Shown here: positions 15,223 through 22,923 of the stretch, one piece after another
Position numbering within the stretch: position 1 is the stretch's first letter
How the letters are laid out: every line of letters starts with the position of its first letter
Assembly (NCBI GenBank): GCA_028869135.1
Contig: JAGWTC010000025.1
Span: 1-38,871 of the forward strand
Length of the DNA: 38,871 nt
Direction of reading: 5' to 3'
Source of the DNA: Rhodocyclaceae bacterium
GTDB taxonomy: Bacteria > Pseudomonadota > Gammaproteobacteria > Burkholderiales > Rhodocyclaceae
Program-made: the position numbers and the translations under genes
The notes under the pieces: model-generated
What the model was told of the DNA's origin: nothing
The model's input: the letters and a program-made list of their open reading frames with translations, nothing else
Databases searched by the model: none

Positions 15223-15900
15223 ATGAGCAACACGCTTGAACCGCCGATCGAAATCCAGACCGGCCCGAACCCGACGCTGGCGGTGATCTGGATGCACGGC
15301 CTCGGTGCCGACGGCAGCGACTTCCCGCCCATCGTGCCGGAGCTGGGGCTGCCGGAAGACGCGGCGATCCGCTTCATCTTCCCGCATGCGCCGATGATGC
15401 CGGTAACCTGCAACAACGGCTACGTCATGCGCGCGTGGTTCGACATCCTGTCCATGGGCGGCGGCAAGCGCGACGTGAATGCCGACACCGTGATCGCCTC
15501 CGTCGAGCTGGTGCGCGGCCTCATCCGCAAGGAAAACGAGCGCGGCATCCCGAGCGAGCGCATCGTGCTGGCCGGTTTTTCGCAGGGCGGCGCGATGACC
15601 TATACGGTCGGCCTCACGCATCCAGAAACGCTGGGCGGCATGATGGTGCTGTCCGGCTACATCCCCACGCCGGAATGGGTGCAGCGCAACGCGCAGGCGG
15701 CCAATCGCCACACGCCGCTGTTCATTGCCCACGGCAGCTACGATGATGTGCTGCCAATTGCGCTCGGCGAGGCCGCCCGCGATCTGGCACAGACGCTCAA
15801 CGACAAGGTCGAGTGGCATCGCTGGCCGATGCCGCACACGCTCTGCTACGAGGAGGTGCAGGCCATGGGCGAGTGGCTGCGGGCGCGTCTGCAAGCCTGA
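15223..15900 (+). CDS. carboxylesterase/acyl-protein-thioesterase-like alpha/beta hydrolase
   Basis: 225-aa serine hydrolase of the phospholipase/carboxylesterase family (PF02230 type). The nucleophile elbow GFSQGG gives Ser120, the acid is in HGSYDDVLP (D174 or D175) and the His is H205 in WPMPHTL; an oxyanion segment MHGLGADGSDF lies near 24-34. Unlike the LlpE-like protein, the triad is complete. These enzymes hydrolyse short-chain esters, lysophospholipids or S-acyl groups in the cytoplasm; no signal peptide is seen. ATG at 15223 follows ATGGAGCAGCA, a good ribosome site. Its stop codon overlaps the start of the RNase H-like gene (TGATG), so the two are co-translated. Confidence 0.92.
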   Translation: MSNTLEPPIEIQTGPNPTLAVIWMHGLGADGSDFPPIVPELGLPEDAAIRFIFPHAPMMPVTCNNGYVMRAWFDILSMGGGKRDVNADTVIASVELVRGLIRKENERGIPSERIVLAGFSQGGAMTYTVGLTHPETLGGMMVLSGYIPTPEWVQRNAQAANRHTPLFIAHGSYDDVLPIALGEAARDLAQTLNDKVEWHRWPMPHTLCYEEVQAMGEWLRARLQA

Positions 15901-16358
15901 TGTCCGACTGCTGGCAAGCCTGGTTCGACGGCTCGGCCCTGCCCAATCCGGGCAAGATGGGCGTCGGGCTGGTATTGCTGGCGCCCGACGGCAGCCAATG
16001 CGAGCGCGCCTTCGTCGCCCGCGAGCCCGGTTGCAACAACGAGGCGGAGCTGAACGCCTTGTGCGCGCTGCTCGAACTGGCTCGTGACAAGGGTGTGCGG
16101 CATCTGCAGATATATGGGGACAGCGACGTCGCGGTAAAATATGTCGCTGGCATTAAATCGACGGAAATTGAACGGTTGCGCAAACTGGTCGAACGCTCGC
16201 AGATACTGCTGGGCAACTTCGAAAGCGTCAGTCTGAGCTGGGTGCCCCGGCATCGCAATTCCGCAGCTGATGCCCTGTCGCGGGGGGCGCTGGGTTTGCC
16301 GCCAAAGCCGCCGCCACAACGCGGGCGCAAGGGACGCAAACAGAAGGCTCGCGAATGA
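15900..16358 (+). CDS. RNase HI-like ribonuclease H fold protein
   Basis: 152 aa. An RNase H core (about 5-130) carries the four acidic catalytic positions of the superfamily: D10 (WFDGSALPNPG), E48 (NNEAELNAL), D74 (YGDSDVAVK) and D124 (NSAADALS). It resembles the compact RNase H group lacking the basic handle of E. coli RnhA, which cleaves RNA in RNA:DNA hybrids. The last 20 residues are strongly basic and proline-rich (PPKPPPQRGRKGRK), perhaps a nucleic-acid-binding tail. The ATG shares its A with the esterase stop. Pairing with an esterase has no obvious metabolic logic and may only reflect operon packing. A second, main rnhA elsewhere is likely. Confidence 0.88.
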   Translation: MSDCWQAWFDGSALPNPGKMGVGLVLLAPDGSQCERAFVAREPGCNNEAELNALCALLELARDKGVRHLQIYGDSDVAVKYVAGIKSTEIERLRKLVERSQILLGNFESVSLSWVPRHRNSAADALSRGALGLPPKPPPQRGRKGRKQKARE

Positions 16359-16383
16359 GTCGCGAAGGTCTAAATGCGGACCC

Positions 16384-16410
16384 TCAGGTGTTTGTATTTG
16401 CCGCCGATAA
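16384..16410 (+). promoter_or_regulatory. candidate sigma28 (FliA) promoter
   Basis: GCCGATAA at 16403-16410 is an exact match to the enterobacterial FliA -10 element. The 8 bases placed 11 nt upstream (TCAGGTGT, 16384-16391) match 5 of 8 of TAAAGTTT. It lies upstream of the GGDEF-EAL gene, so the gene may belong to the flagellar late class, as some c-di-GMP phosphodiesterases do. Inference from motif only. Confidence 0.45.
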
Positions 16411-16479
16411 ATAAGACAATCAACAAGGATGCATGCTGCGCCGGCCAGTCGCCGCAGATGTGATGGCCGTGGAGGTGAC

Positions 16480-19164
16480 GTGACCGACAGCAGTCCCGAG
16501 GCTCTGCGCAGGACCAACCGCATGTTGGTGGCGGCGGCCATCGGCTTGCTCTGCCTTGCCACGACGCTTGTCGTGTGGCTCCTGTGGCAGAGCTACCAGC
16601 GCTATACCGAAGCGGCAGCCGATACGGCACGGAACACGGCGCGCAGTCTCGAGCATTTTCTCAACGCGCACTTTCAGGAAAGCGAGCTGGCACTCGACAG
16701 CGCCGTGCAGGAGTATCGCCACGAACGCGAGACCCGGCAATTCGACCGGCAGCGTTTCGGCGCCTACCTGCACTCGCTCAAGCAGCGCTTGCCGAATGCG
16801 CTTTCAGTGCGCGGCACCGATCGCGACGGCAATGTCGTGTACGGCGAAACCGCATCCGCCGGCAAGCCGGTGAATATCGCCGACAAGCCGCATTTCATCC
16901 GGGTGCGGCGCGACATGCATCTGGTGCTGGGCGCGCCGCTGAAGTCGCGCGTCAGCGGCGACTGGCAGTTTTCCATCCTGAAGCCGCTGATCGGCCCCGA
17001 CGGCGGCTTCGAAGGCGCCGTGTATGTCAATACGGCCAATCAGCGCATTGAGGACCTGTTCGACTCCATCCGCCTCGGCGATCACAGCCTGCTCATCCTG
17101 TTCGACGAGGAGCGGCGCATCATTGTGCGCGATCCGCCCCTGCCTCGCGAGAATGGCGACCAGTGGGTATCGGCGCCGGCAACCCTGGCGGCGCTGGCTG
17201 CTGGCAGGGACGAGGCAAGCTATCTGGCGATCAGCGCGCAGGACGGGCACGAACGCATGGTTGCCTATCGCAAGATCGGCAACTTCCCGGCCTACATTCT
17301 TGTCGGCATCGCGCGGGATACCTATCTGGCGCCGTGGTGGAAGGAATGCCTGCTGGGCATCGGCTTTCTGGTCATGCTCGCGGTCGGCAGCCTGCTGTTC
17401 GCCTTCAGCCTGCGCCGCTACATGGCGGCCAGCGTGCGCGTGGAAATGCTTGAGGAGCGGCAAGCCTCCCACGATCACCTGACGGCCATCGTGCGGGCGA
17501 TCCCCGACCTGTTGTTCGAGGTGGATGTCGAAGGGCGCTACCTCGACTACAGCGCCATCAACGGCGAGCTGCAGGCGATTCCGCCCGACGAATACATCGG
17601 CCGCAAGGTGTCCGACGTGCTGCCGGCCGCCGCGGCATCGACGATGATGGCGGCGATTGCCGAGGCCAACGAGAAAGGCAGCTCCTACGGCGCGCAGATA
17701 CACATCAAGGTGCCCCACGGCGAGCTCTGGTACGAGCTGTCGATTGCACGCAAGCAGGATCATCGCACCGACAAGCCCACCTTCATTGTCCTGTCGCGCG
17801 ATGTTACGGAGCGCAGCCAGGCGCAGATGCGCATCGAGCAACTGGCGTTTTCCGACATGCTGACCGGCCTGGCCAACCGCCGCCTGTTTCTCGATCGTCT
17901 GCGCCAGAGCATGGCGGTCAGCGAGCGCGGCCACAGTTGCTGCGCCCTGCTGTTCCTCGACATCGACAAGTTCAAGACGCTCAACGACACGCTCGGCCAT
18001 CATGTCGGCGACATTCTGCTGGTGCAGATCGCCGAGCGCCTGCGGCGTTCGGTGCGTGAGTACGACACCGTGGCGCGCCTCGGTGGCGACGAGTTCGTGG
18101 TCCTGCTGGAGCAGCTCGGGGAGCACGAGGCGGAAGCCGCGAAGCAGGCCCAGGCGGTGGCCGAGAAGATCGCAACCCAGCTTTCGCGCGAATACGATCT
18201 CGACGGTCACAAGTATCTGGGTACGAGCAGCATAGGCATTACGCTGTTCTGCGGGCAGGAGGTGAGCAGCGATGAGCTGCTGCGGCGCGCCGATCTCGCC
18301 ATGTACCAGGCCAAGAGCGGCGGCCGCAGCGAGGTCTGCTTCTTCGATCCGCAGATGCAATCGAGCATCGCGGCGCGGCTTGAGCTCGAACTCGATCTCA
18401 AGCAGGCCATCATTCACGAAGAGTTCGTGCTGCACTTCCAGCCGCAGTTTGATCATGACGGCCGGCTGATCGGCGCCGAGGCGCTGGTTCGCTGGAACAG
18501 CCCGAAGCGCGGCATGGTTTCTCCCGCCGAATTCATCGACCTGGCCGAAGAGACCGGGCTGATCCTTCCCATCGGCCACTGGGTCATGCGCGAGGCCTGC
18601 GCCTGCCTGGAGGGCTGGCACCAGAATCCGCAGCTCGCGCATGTGGCGATCTCGGTCAACGTTAGCGCCAGACAGATCGCGCTGCCGACCTTCGCCGAGG
18701 AGGTGCAGGAGCTGCTGTCCTTCTACGATGTCGATGCGGCCCTCTTGAAGCTCGAAATCACGGAGTCGATGCTGGTGGACCGCATCGACGAGATCATCGT
18801 CAAGATCAACGAGCTGCGCGCCATCGGCATGCGTTTCTCGCTTGACGACTTCGGCACCGGCTATTCCTCGCTCAGTTATCTGAAGCGCCTGCCTTTCGAT
18901 CAGGTCAAGATCGACCAGACTTTTGCCCGCGGTGCGCTCGAGAGCCATCACGATGCCGCCATCTGCCGCGCCATCATCGCGCTCGGACAGGCGCTCAGCC
19001 TCGATGTGATTGCCGAGGGCATCGAGACGGAAACGCAATGGGATTTCTTCAAGGCCGAAGGCTGTCGCTACGGGCAGGGTTATCTGTTCGGTCGTCCCAT
19101 GCCGCAAGAGGAGTTCGAGGCCCGCTATGCTGCCGGCCCGCGCGGGCCGGCAGGCCCGGCCTGA
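16480..19164 (+). CDS. membrane sensor protein with PDC/Cache, PAS, GGDEF and EAL domains
   Basis: About 894 aa, a c-di-GMP turnover enzyme facing the periplasm. TM1 is at about 15-36; a periplasmic PDC/dCache-like sensor (37-288) has the DGC-associated pattern VNIADKPHF and LKSRVSGDW; TM2 is at about 290-311; PAS at about 330-450. The GGDEF domain has an intact LGGDEF site (535-539) and an RxxD I-site (REYD). The EAL domain is complete: EALVRW from 667, NVSARQ, LEITESM, DDFGTGYSSL, AEGIET. Both activities are thus possible; in such hybrids one usually dominates. Start: GTG at 16480 follows GGAGG at 16471; an ATG at 16429 (+17 codons) and one at 16522 are alternatives. A FliA-like promoter lies upstream. 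Confidence 0.93.
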   Translation: MTDSSPEALRRTNRMLVAAAIGLLCLATTLVVWLLWQSYQRYTEAAADTARNTARSLEHFLNAHFQESELALDSAVQEYRHERETRQFDRQRFGAYLHSLKQRLPNALSVRGTDRDGNVVYGETASAGKPVNIADKPHFIRVRRDMHLVLGAPLKSRVSGDWQFSILKPLIGPDGGFEGAVYVNTANQRIEDLFDSIRLGDHSLLILFDEERRIIVRDPPLPRENGDQWVSAPATLAALAAGRDEASYLAISAQDGHERMVAYRKIGNFPAYILVGIARDTYLAPWWKECLLGIGFLVMLAVGSLLFAFSLRRYMAASVRVEMLEERQASHDHLTAIVRAIPDLLFEVDVEGRYLDYSAINGELQAIPPDEYIGRKVSDVLPAAAASTMMAAIAEANEKGSSYGAQIHIKVPHGELWYELSIARKQDHRTDKPTFIVLSRDVTERSQAQMRIEQLAFSDMLTGLANRRLFLDRLRQSMAVSERGHSCCALLFLDIDKFKTLNDTLGHHVGDILLVQIAERLRRSVREYDTVARLGGDEFVVLLEQLGEHEAEAAKQAQAVAEKIATQLSREYDLDGHKYLGTSSIGITLFCGQEVSSDELLRRADLAMYQAKSGGRSEVCFFDPQMQSSIAARLELELDLKQAIIHEEFVLHFQPQFDHDGRLIGAEALVRWNSPKRGMVSPAEFIDLAEETGLILPIGHWVMREACACLEGWHQNPQLAHVAISVNVSARQIALPTFAEEVQELLSFYDVDAALLKLEITESMLVDRIDEIIVKINELRAIGMRFSLDDFGTGYSSLSYLKRLPFDQVKIDQTFARGALESHHDAAICRAIIALGQALSLDVIAEGIETETQWDFFKAEGCRYGQGYLFGRPMPQEEFEARYAAGPRGPAGPA

Positions 19165-19345
19165 CCAGGCCGAAGCCAGGTCGGCCCGGCAAGGGGCGCC
19201 AGCATCGGCACGGACTGCCCGTGCCCGACTGCAGAAACGACCCCGACCGCTTTGTAACGGTCTATTGCCGAGCCTTGAAATTTTCGGCCCGGACGCCAAA
19301 CTGAGCCTTATCGTCCGTCACGAACGGATCAGTATGGAGTTCGCC

Positions 19346-20230
19346 ATGGTCAACCAGCCCCAACAATCCGCTTCGCTCAATTCCGTCGTCCGCAATTTCT
19401 ATCTCAGCCTTTCCCTGCTCGTCTGCGCGATCGCCATCGCGCTGCACAGCACCGGCGCGCTGGCGGCCGACGCTTCCCTGCATCAGGTTTACGAAGCTGC
19501 GCAGAGCGGCGACTACAAAACTGCCCAGGGCATGATGGATCAGGTCTTGCGCGACCACCCGAACAGCGCCAAGGCGCATTTCGTCGAGGCGGAGCTGCTG
19601 GCCAAGCAAGGTCAGTTGTCCAGGTCCGAGACTGAGCTGCGGACCGCGGAGAAGCTCGATCCGTCGCAGTCCTTCGCCAAGCCGGCCGCGGTGCAGGAGC
19701 TGAAGAACCTGCTGGCGACGCCCGTGCATGCTGCGCTTCCCGCCGCCAGGGTCTCGGCGCCGGCCGCCCCGGGTATCCCGTGGGGCATGATCATGGCCGG
19801 CCTGGCGCTTGTGGGCGCCATTGTCTTTTTCCTGCGCTCGCGCAGTCAGGCCAATCAGACCTACGTTCCGGCGGGCGCCAGCGGCTATGCCTCGGGACCT
19901 TACGGGGGCACACCTCAATATGGGCCGACCGGCCCGGCCCCCATGGGCGGCGCGCCCGGCATGGGTTCGACCATACTCGGCGGTCTGGCCACCGGCGCCG
20001 CCGTCGGCGCCGGCATGGTTGCGGGCGAGGCGCTGATGCATCGCGTGTTCGACGGCAGCGGCAACCATGCCGCCAGCAACAACACCGCCTTTGGCAACGA
20101 TCTGGGTCCGTCCTCCGACAATCTGCTCGACGACGCCGAGCGTCGCTACGACATGGGCGGCAACGATTTCGGCGTCAGTGACGCATCCTCCTGGGACGAC
20201 AGTTCCGGCGGCAGCGACGACTGGAGTTGA
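19346..20230 (+). CDS. TPR-repeat membrane protein with glycine-rich C-terminus
   Basis: 294 aa, unknown role. Residues about 18-40 are a signal anchor or cleavable signal (FYLSLSLLVCAIAIAL... ending ALAAD). About 45-125 is a pair of TPR-like helices (VYEAAQSGDYKTAQ; AELLAKQGQLSRSETEL). An Ala/Pro linker leads to a membrane helix near 150-168 (WGMIMAGLALVGAIVFFL). Then comes a Gly/Pro/Tyr-rich stretch, a glycine-zipper-like helix (GGLATGAAVGAGMVAGEAL) and an acidic Ser/Gly tail ending DDWS. The ATG at 19346 has GGAG at 19336-19339; ATG 19334 is possible. It is followed by a strong terminator, so it is probably monocistronic. The design suggests an envelope scaffold; no specific family function is recognised. 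Confidence 0.8.
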   Translation: MVNQPQQSASLNSVVRNFYLSLSLLVCAIAIALHSTGALAADASLHQVYEAAQSGDYKTAQGMMDQVLRDHPNSAKAHFVEAELLAKQGQLSRSETELRTAEKLDPSQSFAKPAAVQELKNLLATPVHAALPAARVSAPAAPGIPWGMIMAGLALVGAIVFFLRSRSQANQTYVPAGASGYASGPYGGTPQYGPTGPAPMGGAPGMGSTILGGLATGAAVGAGMVAGEALMHRVFDGSGNHAASNNTAFGNDLGPSSDNLLDDAERRYDMGGNDFGVSDASSWDDSSGGSDDWS

Positions 20231-20237
20231 TATCCGG

Positions 20238-20263
20238 GCCGGACGATGTCCGGCTTTTCTTTC
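20238..20263 (+). terminator. Rho-independent terminator after the TPR protein
   Basis: GCCGGAC (20238-20244), loop GAT, GTCCGGC (20248-20254), then TTTTCTTTC. A compact stem and T-rich tail 7 nt after the stop codon. Confidence 0.85.
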
Positions 20264-20316
20264 GCCGCCCATCTGCGCCGGGCTGTGGAAAAATGCGCCA
20301 GGAGCGCATTGTTTCC

Positions 20317-20640
20317 ATGACCCTTCCCTCGGACACCTATCAACGTATCTATGCCGTCGTTGCACAAGTGCCGCGCGGCAAGGTCGCGACCTACGGGCAG
20401 ATCGCCCGCATGGCCGACATGCCGCGCCATGCGCGTCTGGTCGGCTATGCGCTGCATGCGCTGGCAACCGTCAATCGTCTGCCCTGGCATCGTGTCGTCA
20501 ATGCACAGGGCATGATCAGCGAGCGCGGCGACGGCGGTGCGGCGGCCCAGAAACAGCGCAGACGCCTGGAGCGCGAGGGCGTGCGCTTCAATGCGCGCGG
20601 CGTCATTCCCCTCAAGCAATACCTGTGGCAGCCGGACTGA
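20317..20640 (+). CDS. alkyltransferase-like protein (ATL, YbaZ type)
   Basis: 107 aa, the DNA-binding half of O6-alkylguanine transferases. The active-site motif PCHRV is PWHRV here (56-60, Trp57 in place of the acceptor Cys), the signature of ATL proteins. These bind O6-alkylguanine, flip the base and hand the lesion to nucleotide excision repair instead of removing the alkyl group. The helix-turn-helix and Arg-finger region (KVATYGQIARMA; ARLVGYAL) is intact. ATG at 20317 follows AGGAG (20300-20304); ATG 20293 is an alternative. It follows a terminator and may be co-transcribed with the next two small genes. Assignment is firm; the lesion range is known only from the family. Confidence 0.93.
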   Translation: MTLPSDTYQRIYAVVAQVPRGKVATYGQIARMADMPRHARLVGYALHALATVNRLPWHRVVNAQGMISERGDGGAAAQKQRRRLEREGVRFNARGVIPLKQYLWQPD

Positions 20641-20688
20641 TTGTGCCTGCGCTATGATCCCGACAACAGCAACGAGCCGGAGAGGGGC

Positions 20689-21108
20689 ATGCGTAAATGC
20701 GGATGGGGGGTGTTTGCGATTGTCGTGCTCTGCGGCGGCTGCTTCGACGGTACCGCCGGAGAATACGCGCAGCGCCTGGTGGGCAGTTGGCGCATGGCCG
20801 GCAAGGTCATGGGCAAGCCGGCCGACGGCATGCTGCACATCATGCGTGAAGGCGACTACATTCTCGATAACCGCGACAGCGCCCGCATCGCCCAGGTCGC
20901 GCCGTCCGGCGCTGGGCGCTGGTCCGTGCTGCGCGACCAGCTTGAGCTGATGGCGCAGGAGGCCAGCCCCATGAGCGGTGTCGGCCTGCAGCATGCGCAA
21001 TCGTCACGCCGTTTGATCATCGTTTCCCTCGACCAGGACAGGCTGGTGACCAGCGATCCTGATTACGGCGTCAAGGTCGAATGGGTGCGCGTGAGCCCGC
21101 TTAACTGA
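20689..21108 (+). CDS. small exported protein, possible lipoprotein
   Basis: 139 aa. The N-terminus has a basic start, a hydrophobic core (VFAIVVL) and CGGC, resembling a signal peptide with an imperfect lipobox (Leu14 at -4, Cys15 at -3, Cys18). The mature part contains LVGSWRMAGKVMGKPADG and a C-terminal VKVEWVRVSPLN, suggesting a small beta-barrel of the lipocalin-like or DUF-type periplasmic class. ATG at 20689 is preceded by GGAGAGGGG. It lies 48 nt after the ATL gene and 14 nt before the next small gene, so the three may form an operon. No family is recognised. Confidence 0.75.
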   Translation: MRKCGWGVFAIVVLCGGCFDGTAGEYAQRLVGSWRMAGKVMGKPADGMLHIMREGDYILDNRDSARIAQVAPSGAGRWSVLRDQLELMAQEASPMSGVGLQHAQSSRRLIIVSLDQDRLVTSDPDYGVKVEWVRVSPLN

Positions 21109-21122
21109 ACAAGGGAGAAAGC

Positions 21123-21356
21123 ATGACCGAGCAATTCCTGAACTTGCAGCACAGTGAGTCGGTTGTCGCACAAATGTCGGCCACCATCTTTGTCGGCCTG
21201 GTTCAGGGCCAGGGATTGACTGAGGCCGACGAGGACCAGCTGGCGGCGCGCTCGGTCGTCATCGCTGTCAAACTGGCCAAGTACACCGAAAAGCTCGTCA
21301 AGAGCGACGAAGAGTGGATGCAGAAGGACGGCGCGTCATCGTACCTGCTCGGGTAA
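21123..21356 (+). CDS. 77-aa hypothetical protein
   Basis: Small, soluble, mostly helical, slightly acidic protein beginning MTEQFLNLQHSESVV. The C-terminal half contains TEADEDQLAARSVVIAVKLAKYTEKL, an amphipathic helix, then DEEWMQKD. The start is clear (AAGGGAGAAAGC before the ATG). No signal peptide, Cys or known motif. It converges on the LysR gene with only 7 nt between the stop codons. Function unknown. Confidence 0.65.
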   Translation: MTEQFLNLQHSESVVAQMSATIFVGLVQGQGLTEADEDQLAARSVVIAVKLAKYTEKLVKSDEEWMQKDGASSYLLG

Positions 21357-21363
21357 GCGGATT

Positions 21364-22260
21364 CTAGAAGTTTGCCTTGCCGAAGGTCGTGCGCAGAAAG
21401 TCCGAAAATGCCTTGATCGCCAGCGAAGCCTGGCGGTGCTGTGGGTAGACAGCGTAGATGGTCAGCGGCGGCGGCGCATAGCGATCCAGGATCGTCACGA
21501 GACTCTTGCTGCGCAAGGCTGCACCGGCGATGAAGGTCGGCAGCAGCGCGATGCCCAGGCCCGCGAGGGCTGCCGCACAGCCCACCTCCCCGTTGTTGGC
21601 GCGCAGCCGCCCCCTGACCGGAACGTGCAACAGCTTGCCGCCGTCCGGCTGCGAGAAGGTCCATTCCACATTGGCGCTGTGACCGTACAGCAGACAGTCG
21701 TGCTGCTTGAGGTCCAAGGGCGTCTGCGGCTTGCCGCGCTGCTTGAAATAGGCGGGGCTGGCGCAGGCGACCATCTGCACCGGCGCAATCTGTCGGGCGA
21801 TCAGCGAGGAGTCGGCGAGCTGGCCGATGCGTATGGCCATGTCATAGCCCTCGCCGACGATATCCACCAGCCTGTCGTTGAGATCCATCTCGATATGAAT
21901 CTCCGGGCATTGCGCCATGAAGCGGGCGACGGCCGCTCCCAGATGCAGGGTGCCGAAGGACACCGGCGCCGAAATGCGTAACGTGCCGCGCGGCGAGGCG
22001 TTGCGGCTGCCGATGAGCTGTTCCGTCTCGCCGACCTCCTCGATGATTTTCAGCGCGCGCTCGTAATACAGGTGTCCGGTGTCCGTCACGCTGAGCTTGC
22101 GGGTGGTGCGGACCAGCAGCCGCGCCCCCAGCCTTTCCTCCAGCGCCATGATGCGGCGGCTGATGAACTGCTTGGACAGGCCCAGCCTGTCGGCCGCCGC
22201 CGTGAAGCTCTGCGCATCCACGGCGCTGACGAAGATCTGCATGTCTTCCAACTGGCTCAT
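21364..22260 (-). CDS. LysR-family transcriptional regulator (divergent from doxX-pirin)
   Basis: 298 aa, CrgA/DsdC-like LysR branch: helix-turn-helix at about 18-40 (FTAAADRLGLSKQFISRRI) and an inducer-binding domain at about 90-295. ATG at 22258-22260 with AAGGGG 7 nt upstream and the typical start MSQLEDMQIFV; in-frame codons continue to 22539 but run into the promoter region. Divergent from doxX and pirin across 160 bp. A LysR gene facing DoxX and pirin genes is a recurring proteobacterial arrangement, usually reporting on quinones or electrophiles; the inducer here is unknown. CTTTAA (22314-22319) and TTAAAG (22337-22342) in the gap form a 17-nt-spaced dyad. Confidence 0.92.
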   Translation of the reverse strand: MSQLEDMQIFVSAVDAQSFTAAADRLGLSKQFISRRIMALEERLGARLLVRTTRKLSVTDTGHLYYERALKIIEEVGETEQLIGSRNASPRGTLRISAPVSFGTLHLGAAVARFMAQCPEIHIEMDLNDRLVDIVGEGYDMAIRIGQLADSSLIARQIAPVQMVACASPAYFKQRGKPQTPLDLKQHDCLLYGHSANVEWTFSQPDGGKLLHVPVRGRLRANNGEVGCAAALAGLGIALLPTFIAGAALRSKSLVTILDRYAPPPLTIYAVYPQHRQASLAIKAFSDFLRTTFGKANF

Positions 22261-22420
22261 GACCGGCCCCTTGATTGTCTCTTTCAGGTTGACGATGAAA
22301 CGCATTGTAGGTGCTTTAATGATTTCATCGGCGACGTTAAAGTGTGTTCGTCGCCTGTGCCTGCAGAAACACCCCCAACCGATCTGCAGGCGACAACCCA
22401 ACTTTTCGAAAGGAAGCCTC

Positions 22421-22837
22421 ATGAACACCCACGCCAATAACACCGCCGCCGCGTACGCTGCTGCCGCAGGCCGGATTCTGCTGAGCACCCTGTTTCTGCT
22501 GTCGGGCGTCAGCAAGCTTGCGGCGCCTGCCGCCACCATCGGCTATATCGCATCGGCCGGTCTGCCTTTCCCCGAAATCGCCTACGCTGCGGCGGTATTC
22601 GTCGAAGTCGTGCTGGCCAGCGCGCTGATCGTCGGCTACCAGACCCGCCTCGCCGCCGCCGGCATAGCCGTCTTCAGTCTGGTGGCTGCCCTTGGCTTCC
22701 ACGTCAACTTGGCCGATCAGAACCAGTTCATCCACTTCTTCAAGAACGTCGCCATTGCCGGCGGTCTGCTGCAGGTGGTGGCCTTCGGCGGCGGCAATGT
22801 GAGCCTGGATGCCTGGCGGGCTCGCAAGTCCCGCTGA
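22421..22837 (+). CDS. DoxX family membrane protein
   Basis: 138-aa inner-membrane protein with four hydrophobic helices (about 14-34, 48-66, 70-92, 108-125). The N-terminal pattern GRILLSTLFLLSGVSKL is diagnostic of the DoxX/YphA family, linked to quinone or thiol redox processes. ATG at 22421 preceded by AAAGGAAG. First gene of a short operon with pirin, divergent from LysR; an unusually stable hairpin separates the two. It has no associated catalytic subunit, so a role in membrane redox balance is inferred from the family. Confidence 0.9.
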   Translation: MNTHANNTAAAYAAAAGRILLSTLFLLSGVSKLAAPAATIGYIASAGLPFPEIAYAAAVFVEVVLASALIVGYQTRLAAAGIAVFSLVAALGFHVNLADQNQFIHFFKNVAIAGGLLQVVAFGGGNVSLDAWRARKSR

Positions 22838-22877
22838 GGCGAACGCCGGCCCGACACAACCATCATCTGAACCGTGA

Positions 22878-22907
22878 CGGCCCCGCTTCCCTGCGGAAGC
22901 GGGGCCG
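22878..22907 (+). other. 13-bp perfect hairpin between doxX and pirin
   Basis: CGGCCCCGCTTCC (22878-22890), tetraloop CTGC, GGAAGCGGGGCCG (22895-22907). The stem ends 3-4 nt before the GAAGGAG ribosome site of the pirin gene. No T-tract follows, so it is less a terminator than a partial attenuator, an mRNA-stabilising stem or a processing site between the two cistrons. Confidence 0.7.
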
Positions 22908-22923
22908 ATGGAAGGAGATCATC

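Noticed and set aside
19157-19172. CGGCCT/AGGCCG hairpin at the end of the EAL gene
   Set aside because: Only 6 bp in very GC-rich DNA and overlapping the stop codon, with no T-tract; likely chance.
16804-19299. 831-codon minus-strand open frame
   Set aside because: Shadow of the PDC-PAS-GGDEF-EAL gene on the other strand.
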